Below, in pieces: positions 47,691 to 55,469 of a stretch of 64,000 bases of DNA. Origin of the DNA: Woeseiaceae bacterium (GTDB taxonomy: Bacteria; Pseudomonadota; Gammaproteobacteria; Steroidobacterales; Woeseiaceae). Location: assembly GCA_021773075.1 (NCBI GenBank), contig JAJFKT010000033.1, forward strand, positions 1 through 64,000, written 5' to 3'. Within the stretch, counting starts at the first letter, position 1; each line of letters begins with the position of its first letter. The notes beneath the pieces were generated by a model. That model had not been told where the DNA came from. It was given only the letters and a program-made list of their open reading frames with translations, and ran no database searches. Both the position numbers and the translations under genes were made by a program.

Positions 47691-50066
47691 ATGAGTAAGA
47701 AATCCATTTCCTATGGGGCGTTGGCTCTCGTGCTTAGCTGCTCGGGACTAACCTTCCAAAGCGCGCTCGCTCAGGACGACGCCATCGAAGAGATCGTAAC
47801 GATCGGTTCGCGCAGCGCCAAACCGCGGTCAGCGTCGGACTCGACTGTGCCGATTGATGTAATCAGCGCGGACGACTTTAGTGCGGTTGGCAACACCGCT
47901 GACATCACAGACAACCTTAAAGCGCTGGTTCCGTCTTATACCGCAACACCGGCGACCGGCGACGGCAGTGCCTTTGTACGCCCAACTTCGTTGCGTGGTA
48001 CGGCGCCCGACCAGTCGTTGGTTCTTGTAAACGGCAAGCGTCGCCATCGTTCCGCCCTGGTGCAGTTCTTTGCGCCTGCCGCGGGTAACGGGGCACATGG
48101 CGTAGATGTTGGGATGATCCCTTCCATCGCCGTGAAAAGCGTCGAGGTGCTGCGTGACGGAGCGTCTTCACAGTACGGTTCGGATGCTATCGCGGGCGTC
48201 ATTAACTTTGTAATGAAAGACGCGAATGAGGGTGGCTCGCTCCAGGCAACCTATGGCGAGCACTTCGATGGCGAGCAAAGCACGAAAATCGCCGGCAACG
48301 CCGGTTTCGCGCTAGGCGACAGCGGCTTCGCAAACCTCAGTTTCGAGGTGGTTGACAACGACGCCCTGTCACGCGGAATACAGCGGCAGGCAAATGTCGA
48401 TACCTTGCTGGCCAATGGTGTCAATCCGAGCCTGATAGGTGCAGATTCACCGTTCGGCGACGGGCTCCTGCAGACCTGGGGTCGCCCGGAGACAGAGGGT
48501 ATTCGCTTCTTCCTTAATTCGGGGTTTGATATCAGCAACACATCCGAGCTCTATGCTCGATTTAGTGCCGCGGAAACGGACGGTCGTTACCGATTCTTTT
48601 ACCGCACCTTTGATCACGGCACCATTACTGCCCTAAATGCATTGGGCTTCAGCGGTCTGCCTGCCGGGTATACGCCATTCCTCGACGGAAACCAGGAAGA
48701 TACCAGTCTGGCTATTGGTCTAAAGGGTGAATTCGAAAGCGGCATGCTGTATGACATTAGCTATAGTTTTGGCAAGGATGAGCTCGACTATTTCCTGAAT
48801 AACTCAATCAACGTCGATCTCGGCCTGGATGCAAACCTGAACATTCCGCAGATGGGCTTCGATATGGGCGGCTACATTCAGGAAGAGACTAACCTCAACG
48901 CAGATTTCTCGCTGGCAATTAGCGATTCGGTAAACCTTGCATTCGGTGCTGAAGTTCGCGAAGAGATCTATACGGTCGTTGCCGGTGAACCGGCGGCGAC
49001 TACGGGCGTTGGCCCAAGTGGTATGACTGCCAGCCGACCGGACGAAGCCGGTGAGTTTTCACGGGACAACTTCGCGGTGTACGCGGACATAGAGCACGAC
49101 GTCTCTGACGAGCTTCTGCTGCAGTATGCTGTTCGTTATGAGAACTTCTCGGATTTCGGTCCTACAACAAATGCGAAAGTTGCGTTCCGCTATCGTGCAA
49201 GTGATGCCATTGCGTTCCGCGGTGCTGTATCAACTGGCTTCCATGCTCCTACGCCAGGCCAGGCGAACGTCAGAACTACGATCACAACATTTGACGGTAC
49301 GTCAGGTCTGCAAGTTGAAGAGCTGCTCGTTGCTCCTACTTCCGAGCTTGCGCTTCAATTTGGTGGTGCTCCACTGAAGGAAGAGAAGTCTTTGAACTAC
49401 AGCATTGGTTTCGCAGCTGAGCTCAGTGACAATTGGTCGCTCACGACAGACGCCTATCGAATTGAGGTTGACGATCGCATCTATCGTGTTGGCGACATTC
49501 CGGTTACAACGGTTCCAGGCGTTTCGTCCGTTTCGTTCTACACCAACGCATTAGATGTTGTTCATCAGGGTGTGGACTTAGTGTTGACGGGCGGTTTCGG
49601 GAATACAGACCTGACTTTCGCGTACGCCTACAACGAAATAGATGTGGCTGGGCAAAAGCTGGTCAACGGCATTCCGCCGGTCGGCGCAACGTCCGTTCAA
49701 TACATCGAGACGAATTATCCTGAAAACCGTTGGACGCTCTCATCCATGACGCACTTTAATGATCAGTGGAGTTTGATGGCTCGAGCTACCTTCTACGGTG
49801 AGCACTTTGATGAGCGTGGCTCGTTTTCGGCAGGAACAACCGCGACGATCGATTCAACCGCTTATCTTGATGTTGAGCTCGGTTTCCAGGCGACAGATAA
49901 CCTCCGCATCGCACTTGGCGGGTCCAATGTATTGGACGAGTTCGTCAATACAATCGGAGATCCGTTTTCGAATCGTCTGAGTGTTGGTCTGCAGTACCCG
50001 CGCCGCAGCGCTGCAAACTACGAAGGTGGTTCGTGGTACCTGAAGGGCATTTGGTCCTGGCAATAA
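47691..50066 (+). CDS. TonB-dependent outer membrane receptor
   Basis: Gated outer membrane channel for active uptake of a large or scarce substrate. The 791-residue protein has a signal peptide (cleavage near ALAQ, residue 28), a TonB box (EEIVTIGSR), a plug domain (residues about 50-165, ending SVEVLRDGASSQYGSDAIAGVINF) and a 22-strand barrel ending in an aromatic residue region (GIWSWQ). The strong ribosome site AAGGGGGAG precedes the ATG. It is divergent from the RpiR gene. Substrate is unknown; metal-siderophore and carbohydrate or peptide import are all possible. A terminator follows. Confidence 0.93.
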   Translation: MSKKSISYGALALVLSCSGLTFQSALAQDDAIEEIVTIGSRSAKPRSASDSTVPIDVISADDFSAVGNTADITDNLKALVPSYTATPATGDGSAFVRPTSLRGTAPDQSLVLVNGKRRHRSALVQFFAPAAGNGAHGVDVGMIPSIAVKSVEVLRDGASSQYGSDAIAGVINFVMKDANEGGSLQATYGEHFDGEQSTKIAGNAGFALGDSGFANLSFEVVDNDALSRGIQRQANVDTLLANGVNPSLIGADSPFGDGLLQTWGRPETEGIRFFLNSGFDISNTSELYARFSAAETDGRYRFFYRTFDHGTITALNALGFSGLPAGYTPFLDGNQEDTSLAIGLKGEFESGMLYDISYSFGKDELDYFLNNSINVDLGLDANLNIPQMGFDMGGYIQEETNLNADFSLAISDSVNLAFGAEVREEIYTVVAGEPAATTGVGPSGMTASRPDEAGEFSRDNFAVYADIEHDVSDELLLQYAVRYENFSDFGPTTNAKVAFRYRASDAIAFRGAVSTGFHAPTPGQANVRTTITTFDGTSGLQVEELLVAPTSELALQFGGAPLKEEKSLNYSIGFAAELSDNWSLTTDAYRIEVDDRIYRVGDIPVTTVPGVSSVSFYTNALDVVHQGVDLVLTGGFGNTDLTFAYAYNEIDVAGQKLVNGIPPVGATSVQYIETNYPENRWTLSSMTHFNDQWSLMARATFYGEHFDERGSFSAGTTATIDSTAYLDVELGFQATDNLRIALGGSNVLDEFVNTIGDPFSNRLSVGLQYPRRSAANYEGGSWYLKGIWSWQ

Positions 50067-50098
50067 GCGTATAGAGTAAAAAGACATTTTGCGTCTGC

Positions 50099-50134
50099 GG
50101 GGCCGGTCATCACAAGGTGGCCGGCCCTTTTTAT
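50099..50134 (+). terminator. Terminator after the TonB receptor gene
   Basis: GGGCCGGTCA (50100-50109) pairs with TGGCCGGCCC (50118-50127), with one G-U pair, an 8-base loop and then TTTTTATT. A typical rho-independent terminator for the receptor mRNA. Confidence 0.88.
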
Positions 50135-50177
50135 TACAAACAATCCATGGTGGCGCACGAAAACCCCGAAAGTCGAA

Positions 50178-51272
50178 TCAACCTGTACGTGTCGCGAAAT
50201 AAGCCTGCTCTGATATGCGCGAGTTTGCTTCGACCTTCTCGAGATACTCGTAGAAGGCGCTACCAATCTTGTTCATGGACGGGTCTGTCTCCATCATCTC
50301 AGCAAGAACTTCCGCGGTTATGCTCTTCAGGTGCTGCAGGACTTCGTCGGGAAACGAACGCAGCTCGACATTCGGATCCGCCATCAGCTGTTGCAGCGAA
50401 TTCGAATTTCCATGGGTGTATTCCGCTGCCATATCGACCGTGATTGACTGGCAGGTTATCTCAACGAGCGCCTGCAGATCCGCGGGCAGGGAGTTCCAGG
50501 CCTCCTTGTTGATGATGCACTCAAGGCCCGGGCCTGGCTCCTGCCAACCGGGTGAGTAGTAGTACCTCGCCGCCTTGTGCAAACCAAACGAAACGTCGTT
50601 GTAAGGCCCGACCCACTCCGTCGCATCGATCGCACCAGTCTGTAGGGAAGTAAAAATTTCCGCTCCTGGCAACGTAATCGGAGTTCCGCCAGCACGCCGC
50701 AGCACCTCACCACCGAGGCCGGGAATTCGCATCTTCAAACCCTTGAGGTCGTCAATACTGTTTATTTCCTTGTTGAACCACCCGCCCATTTGCACGCCAG
50801 TATTGCCGCATAGAAACGGCACCAGGTTGAAGGGCGCGTAGAGCTCCCGCCACAACTCCAAACCGCCGCCGTAGTGGATCCAGGCGTTGAGCTCCATGTA
50901 GTTCATGCCGAATGGAATCGCGGTGAAGAACTGCGCCGCGTCAACCTTGCCCTTGTGGTAATACGATGCGTCATGGCCCATCTCGACCATGCCGCGGCTG
51001 ACTGCATCGAACACCTCAAATGCGGGCACCAACTCACCACCACCATAAACCTTGATCTTAAGGCGGCCCCCGGACGCCCGCTCCAGTCTCTTAGCGAGGT
51101 TTTCGACCGCCATACCAAGACCGGGAAATTTCGGTGGCCATGATGTTACACAGGACCATTCAAAGCTCTCTGTCGACGTGCCGCCATCTGAGTCGCAGTC
51201 GGCGGTGGGCTTCGCACAACCGCCAAGTCCCGCCGCGACGGCGAGACCGCCAACAAATTCTCTTCGTTTCAT
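50178..51272 (-). CDS. TRAP transporter substrate-binding protein (DctP type, likely Tat-exported lipoprotein)
   Basis: Periplasmic receptor that delivers its ligand to the TRAP permeases. From the ATG at 51272 it has 364 residues. The signal peptide has twin arginines (MKRREFVGGL) and a lipobox GLGGC, suggesting Tat export and anchoring. Family motifs include GLKMRIPGLGGEVLRRAG, QTGAIDATEWVGPYND and YYSPGWQEPGP, resembling the 2-oxoacid-binding TakP subgroup, which is a tentative call. It is separated from dctQM by 4.9 kb and three genes, and points back toward them from the far side of the receptor. Confidence 0.88.
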   Translation of the reverse strand: MKRREFVGGLAVAAGLGGCAKPTADCDSDGGTSTESFEWSCVTSWPPKFPGLGMAVENLAKRLERASGGRLKIKVYGGGELVPAFEVFDAVSRGMVEMGHDASYYHKGKVDAAQFFTAIPFGMNYMELNAWIHYGGGLELWRELYAPFNLVPFLCGNTGVQMGGWFNKEINSIDDLKGLKMRIPGLGGEVLRRAGGTPITLPGAEIFTSLQTGAIDATEWVGPYNDVSFGLHKAARYYYSPGWQEPGPGLECIINKEAWNSLPADLQALVEITCQSITVDMAAEYTHGNSNSLQQLMADPNVELRSFPDEVLQHLKSITAEVLAEMMETDPSMNKIGSAFYEYLEKVEANSRISEQAYFATRTG

Positions 51273-51334
51273 TATTGAATCCAGCCAAAGGGAGGTTGCC
51301 GCTAGTCTATGGTTTCCAATCAACGCGCACAAAC

Positions 51335-51359
51335 GGGCCCCGATGAAGCATCGGGGCCC
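51335..51359. repeat. Perfect 11-bp hairpin upstream of the TRAP binding protein
   Basis: GGGCCCCGATG (51335-51345), loop AAG, CATCGGGGCCC (51349-51359). Very stable, but no T-run follows on either strand, so it is not a standard terminator. It lies in the 283-bp gap between the binding-protein start and dtd. Its role is unknown. Confidence 0.7.
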
Positions 51360-51555
51360 TCCTTCCATGGTCCGGCCGATGAGAATTGCTCGAATTAGCC
51401 ATCCATGGCTTAGAGCGAGGGCCGCTTTAAACACACCCCCTCACCGGCCGGTACGCTCAGTGTCGCTCCGCTTGCTGCCGGGGGTAGCTATTCGTTTGTG
51501 CTTGATGCATTAATAAAGACACTAAACACTGCAAATTCGGGTGTCCGGACGAGAA

Positions 51556-51993
51556 ATGATTGGATTACTACAGCGAGTCAGCAGCGCCAGTGTTGCCGTT
51601 GATGGCTCGGACATTGGGCAAATTGGTCGTGGCCTGCTGGTGCTGATTGCCGTACATCGCGACGACGAGGCCCGCACGATTAAGCGTTTGGCAGAACGAA
51701 TCCTGACCTATCGCGTATTTCCAGACGCTGAAGACCGCATGAACCTTAGTGTTCAGGACATATCCGGTGGACTATTGCTGGTGCCACAGTTCACCTTAAC
51801 GGCTGACACAAAAAAGGGTACGCGGGCGAGCTTCACTAAGGCGGCCGACCCTGAGAAAGCGACCGCGTATTTTGACGCCCTGATCGACGCCTGCCGTGAT
51901 GGCCTGACAACAGTAGAAACCGGCAAGTTTGGTGCCGATATGCAGGTAAGCCTCGTGAATGACGGCCCTGTGACCTTCTGGTTGGAGGCCTAG
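51556..51993 (+). CDS. dtd: D-aminoacyl-tRNA deacylase
   Basis: Removes D-amino acids and misacylated glycine from tRNA. From the ATG at 51556 (GGACGAG just upstream) it has 145 residues, the exact usual size, beginning MIGLLQRVSSASV. The active-site motifs are visible: LVPQFTLTADTKKGTRASF and NDGPVTFWLEA (cis Gly-Pro). A GTG 15 bases upstream is less likely. It precedes tatABC by about 170 bp with a hairpin-rich gap. Confidence 0.95.
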   Translation: MIGLLQRVSSASVAVDGSDIGQIGRGLLVLIAVHRDDEARTIKRLAERILTYRVFPDAEDRMNLSVQDISGGLLLVPQFTLTADTKKGTRASFTKAADPEKATAYFDALIDACRDGLTTVETGKFGADMQVSLVNDGPVTFWLEA

Positions 51994-52038
51994 ACAAGTC
52001 GGCACACAACGACCCGGTGTGACGCCGGTACGGTTTTG

Positions 52039-52068
52039 TTGCACTTGCAGGCGTATCATGAACATAAT
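52039..52068 (+). promoter_or_regulatory. Candidate sigma-70 promoter for tatABC
   Basis: TTGCAC (52039-52044), an 18-base spacer and CATAAT (52063-52068) form a fair -35/-10 pair about 90 bp before the tatA ATG, inside the gap after dtd. Confidence 0.42.
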
Positions 52069-52074
52069 TCGCGC

Positions 52075-52088
52075 CCGGCATCTGCCGG
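52075..52088. repeat. Short hairpin in the tatA leader
   Basis: CCGGCA (52075-52080) and TGCCGG (52083-52088) form an exact 6-bp stem with a 2-base gap. It is the first of two stems between dtd and tatA and would lie in the tatA leader RNA. Confidence 0.45.
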
Positions 52089-52102
52089 ACATAATATTTA
52101 TC

Positions 52103-52127
52103 CCAAAAGGGCTCTGACCCCTTTTGG
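52103..52127. repeat. REP-like palindrome in the tatA leader
   Basis: CCAAAAGGG (52103-52111) and CCCTTTTGG (52119-52127) form a perfect 9-bp stem around CTCTGAC. GGGCTCTGACCCCTTT also occurs inside hemW at 16181-16196, and a related GGGG/CCCC palindrome lies at 28227-28249. It is probably a scattered REP-like unit and may act as a leader stem. Confidence 0.5.
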
Positions 52128-52160
52128 CATAACGGGGTTTTACCCCAGGAGCCAATAGCA

Positions 52161-52397
52161 ATGCCGAATATCAGTCCTGGAAGCCTGTTGCTTATCCTGG
52201 TCATCGTCTTGGTGATTTTTGGTACCAAGCGCTTGCGTAGTCTCGGATCCGACCTCGGTGGCGCCGTAAAGGGCTTTCGCTCTGCAATGAGTGAGGCTGA
52301 GGCGGAGGATTCTGCGGAGCAGATTGAAAACTCGAAAGCGGACGCCGACTTTGATTCGACGCCGGCCGAAGAACATCAAGAGAAGAAAGACGCCTAA
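52161..52397 (+). CDS. tatA: Twin-arginine translocase subunit TatA
   Basis: Forms the protein-conducting pore for export of folded Tat substrates. The 78-residue protein has an N-terminal membrane helix ([17 protein letters not shown]), an amphipathic helix ([18 protein letters not shown]) and an acidic, disordered tail rich in Glu and Ala. First gene of tatABC. Confidence 0.95.
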   Translation: MPNISPGSLLLILVIVLVIFGTKRLRSLGSDLGGAVKGFRSAMSEAEAEDSAEQIENSKADADFDSTPAEEHQEKKDA

Positions 52398-52411
52398 AGT
52401 CTTAAGTTGCT

Positions 52412-52792
52412 ATGTCCGGAATCGGTGGTTCGGAATTTTTCCTTCTGTGTTTAATCGGGCTCCTGATTCTGGGGCCTGAGAGACTACCGCGCGTGGCACG
52501 TCAGATCGGTGGTTGGATCGGTAAAGCCCGCCAGATGACCCAATCGCTGCAGCGACAACTCGAAGAAGAGGTCGATATAAAGAAGAACTTCGGCATTGAC
52601 CCGAAAGACCTCGACCCCAACCAACTGCTCAAGCCTCGCGAAGACGACAATTTTTCACCCCTGCACAGTGAAGATGACGAGGACGACGACGCAAGTGCCG
52701 AAACCGCAGGTGCGGAAACTGCAGACGCCGAAACCGCAGACGCCGAAACCGCAGACGCAGACGCAGACGACAAGAAGGTAACGCCGTCGTGA
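52412..52792 (+). CDS. tatB: Twin-arginine translocase subunit TatB
   Basis: Receptor subunit that works with TatC to recognise twin-arginine signals. The 126-residue protein begins MSGIGGSEFFLLCLIGLLILGPERLPRVAR-like (membrane helix then the LGPERLP turn typical of TatB), has an amphipathic helix and a long acidic tail ending in a fourfold 5-residue repeat (E-T-A-D/G-A type). The tail overlaps the tatC start by 4 bp. Confidence 0.93.
   Translation: MSGIGGSEFFLLCLIGLLILGPERLPRVARQIGGWIGKARQMTQSLQRQLEEEVDIKKNFGIDPKDLDPNQLLKPREDDNFSPLHSEDDEDDDASAETAGAETADAETADAETADADADDKKVTPS
52695..52754 (+). repeat. 15-bp tandem repeat in the tatB tail
   Basis: Four copies of a 15-bp unit close to acgccgaaaccgcag (two exact, two with 1-3 changes) encode repeated Ala-Glu-Thr-Ala-Asp/Gly units of the TatB tail. 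In frame, so copy number could vary between strains without harm to the reading frame. Confidence 0.85.
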
Positions 52793-53538
52793 CCGACAAG
52801 GTGGCTGAGGAAAAAGAAGACCTCTCGGAAGGCACGCTGTTATCTCACCTCGTTGAGCTCCGAAACCGCCTGTTCGTTATGTTCGGCAGCGTATTTGGCG
52901 TATTTATGCTGCTGTTTCCCTTTTCGAAGCGTATTTTTGACGTCGCGTCAGAACCGCTCCGCAATGTGCTTCCGGGTGGGCAGCTAATCGCCACTGGAAC
53001 CGCATCACCCGTAATTGCGACGCTGAAGCTGTCGTTTTATCTGGCACTAATGCTCGCCATGCCGGTGGTTCTGTATCAGGTCTGGTCATTCGTCGCACCC
53101 GGGCTGTACAGAAAGGAAAAACGCTTCGCGTTTCCGCTGCTCGCGACCAGCATCGTGCTGTTCTACGCCGGCCTTGCGTTCGCCTACTTTGTGGTCTTCC
53201 CACTGATCTTCAGTTTCGTCGTGGCCTTCACCCCCGACAGCGTAAATTACATGCCGGATATCACAGACTATATCGGCTTCGTCATGATGCTCGTTTTGGT
53301 ATTTGGGCTCGCATTTGAAACGCCAGTGGCTACTGTACTTATTGTGTGGACCGGACTGACGACGGTGGAAAAACTGGGTACTGCCAGGCCGTATGTGTTT
53401 CTGGGTGCGTTCGTGGTCGGCATGTTGCTGACGCCACCCGACGTTATCAGCCAGATAATGCTCGCGATCCCTGTATATCTCCTCTACGAGCTTGGGATCA
53501 TAATGGCGAAACTATTCAGGTCTCGCCCTGTCAAGTAG
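52789..53538 (+). CDS. tatC: Twin-arginine translocase subunit TatC
   Basis: Core Tat receptor with six membrane helices (249 residues). The start is GTG at 52789. Signatures are LLSHLVELRNRLFVMF, the KRFAFPLLATSIVLFYAG region and VMMLVLVFGLAFETPVATVL. It overlaps tatB by 4 bp and is the last gene of the operon. Tat export is likely used by the nearby TRAP binding protein with its twin-arginine signal. Confidence 0.96.
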   Translation: MTDKVAEEKEDLSEGTLLSHLVELRNRLFVMFGSVFGVFMLLFPFSKRIFDVASEPLRNVLPGGQLIATGTASPVIATLKLSFYLALMLAMPVVLYQVWSFVAPGLYRKEKRFAFPLLATSIVLFYAGLAFAYFVVFPLIFSFVVAFTPDSVNYMPDITDYIGFVMMLVLVFGLAFETPVATVLIVWTGLTTVEKLGTARPYVFLGAFVVGMLLTPPDVISQIMLAIPVYLLYELGIIMAKLFRSRPVK

Positions 53539-53627
53539 CTATGCAGGGCACAAATAGTGTTTAATTCCAGCCCTAACCCGCCTAACTAAAACGACGACGG
53601 CGCCTGACGCCGACCGGGGGAAAAATA

Positions 53628-55439
53628 ATGACCGAAGCTGTTGCCGGATCGCCTGGCGATCTATCCAAGCAAGCTGAATTTCTGGGCCATCCTGTAGGGC
53701 TGTATGTTTGCTTTACGACTGAGCTTTGGGAGCGATTTTCATTCTATGGAATGAAGTATCTGCTGCTGCTCTACTTAACCAAGTACCACCTGTTCGCGGA
53801 CGCGGAAGGCCTGGACGTCCTGGGCTCCTACGCCGGACTCGTTTACGCTCTACCGCTCATTGGCGGAATGATCGCCGATCGATATTTGGGCATGCGCAAG
53901 TCAGTCCTTTTCGGTGGAATCCTGTTATCGCTCGGGCACATATTGATGGCTGTCGAAGGGCATGCGGCGAAGTTCTACGCCGCTGGTTCAACGCTGGTTG
54001 ATAGCCTGACATTAGCGTCCGGAGAGATTCTCGCCGCCGGCACCGTCCTTTCGGAAGACATCACGATGCGCGATACGGCTGCGCTCGATGTATTCTACTT
54101 TGCGCTGGCGCTCATCGTAATGGGTGTTGGCTATCTCAAGCCGAACATCTCAACCATTGTTGGCAAGCTGTATTCGCAGGACGATCCACGCCGCGATGGC
54201 GGCTTTACGATTTTCTACATGGGCATCAACATCGGTTCATTCGCCGCAACGCTGTTGTGTGGCTGGCTGGGTGAAACCTTCGGCTGGAAATATGGTTTCG
54301 GCGCTGCTGGTATCGGCATGATTATCGGATTAATCACGTTCACGCTAGGTCAGAAACATTTGATGGGGCTTGCTGAACCCACTAAACCGGAGAAGCTGAA
54401 GAAGAGTTTCCTCGGCCCACTTAATGTTGAGTGGGCAATTTATTTGTTAAGCCTGCCGTTCCTGGGTGTGTTCTGGCTGCTGGTGCAACACGAGCCTGTA
54501 GTACTGCTCACGCAAAACGTGTTCCTGATTATTTCGATCGTCGGGCTCATTTTGTATTCGATGGTGCACAACAAATCGGGCAGTAACACGGTTGCTTATT
54601 CAATTGCAGCTTTGGCCGTCGTTTCCGGCCTGTACGCCGTCGGCGTCAACCTGCACTTCATCCCGGGTAGTGAAGCGCTTGCAGAAAAGGTTCTGTACGG
54701 CTCTATCATTCTGATCGTCGGCTTTGTTGTGTACGGCTTCATGACGCACAACTCCCCGGAATTCGGTCGTACCGTTGTCTTGATGATCCTCATTCTTTCG
54801 ACGGTCGTCTTCTGGGCCTTGTTTGAGCAGTCCGCTGGCTCCATGACGCTTTATGCGGATCGAGTCGTTGACCGAACGGTCGGAAGCACGACGTTTACTG
54901 CCGCACAATTTGGCTCGCTGAATGCAGGCTTCATCATGTTACTCGCCATACCGTTCGCCGCGCTATGGACCTGGCTTGCTAAGAAGAACCTCGAGCCCAA
55001 CACGCCGGTTAAGTTTGGTCTTGGTATCTTGCAGGCTGGACTGGGATTCGGCGCTCTCGTTTTCGGCGCGCAATTCCCGGACGCCGCAGGCCAAGTTGCG
55101 ATGATCTGGCTGGTCCTTGCGTATCTTCTGCATACAACCGGTGAGTTGTGCTTGTCACCGGTCGGCCTGTCAGCTGTGACCAAATTGTCGATCGGCAATG
55201 TTGTTGGCGTCAGTATGGGAACCTGGTTTCTTGCGACGGCGCTTTCCGAAACAGTTGCGACTCGCATCGGCAAAATGGCGGCTATCGATACGTCGGCAGG
55301 CAACACAGGTGATATTGCTACGGCCGTAGCCACCTATACAGAGCTATTTTCGTTCCTGATGTGGTTCGGAATTGGCATGGGTGTGTTTATGATCGTCATA
55401 TCGCCGATTCTCAAGCGCTGGATGCATGGCATTCACTAG
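53628..55439 (+). CDS. POT/PTR-family proton-coupled oligopeptide transporter
   Basis: Imports di- and tripeptides with protons across the inner membrane. The 603-residue protein has about 14 helices, with the POT motif ELWERFSFYGMKYLLLLYL near residue 35 and YLKPNISTIVGKLYSQDDPRRDGGFTI-type loop further on (FYMGINIGSFAA). A GGGGG-containing ribosome site precedes the ATG. It leads a run of plus-strand genes for peptide use. Confidence 0.93.
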   Translation: MTEAVAGSPGDLSKQAEFLGHPVGLYVCFTTELWERFSFYGMKYLLLLYLTKYHLFADAEGLDVLGSYAGLVYALPLIGGMIADRYLGMRKSVLFGGILLSLGHILMAVEGHAAKFYAAGSTLVDSLTLASGEILAAGTVLSEDITMRDTAALDVFYFALALIVMGVGYLKPNISTIVGKLYSQDDPRRDGGFTIFYMGINIGSFAATLLCGWLGETFGWKYGFGAAGIGMIIGLITFTLGQKHLMGLAEPTKPEKLKKSFLGPLNVEWAIYLLSLPFLGVFWLLVQHEPVVLLTQNVFLIISIVGLILYSMVHNKSGSNTVAYSIAALAVVSGLYAVGVNLHFIPGSEALAEKVLYGSIILIVGFVVYGFMTHNSPEFGRTVVLMILILSTVVFWALFEQSAGSMTLYADRVVDRTVGSTTFTAAQFGSLNAGFIMLLAIPFAALWTWLAKKNLEPNTPVKFGLGILQAGLGFGALVFGAQFPDAAGQVAMIWLVLAYLLHTTGELCLSPVGLSAVTKLSIGNVVGVSMGTWFLATALSETVATRIGKMAAIDTSAGNTGDIATAVATYTELFSFLMWFGIGMGVFMIVISPILKRWMHGIH

Positions 55440-55469
55440 GCACTAACTAATAGATGTACTGGAACTCAC

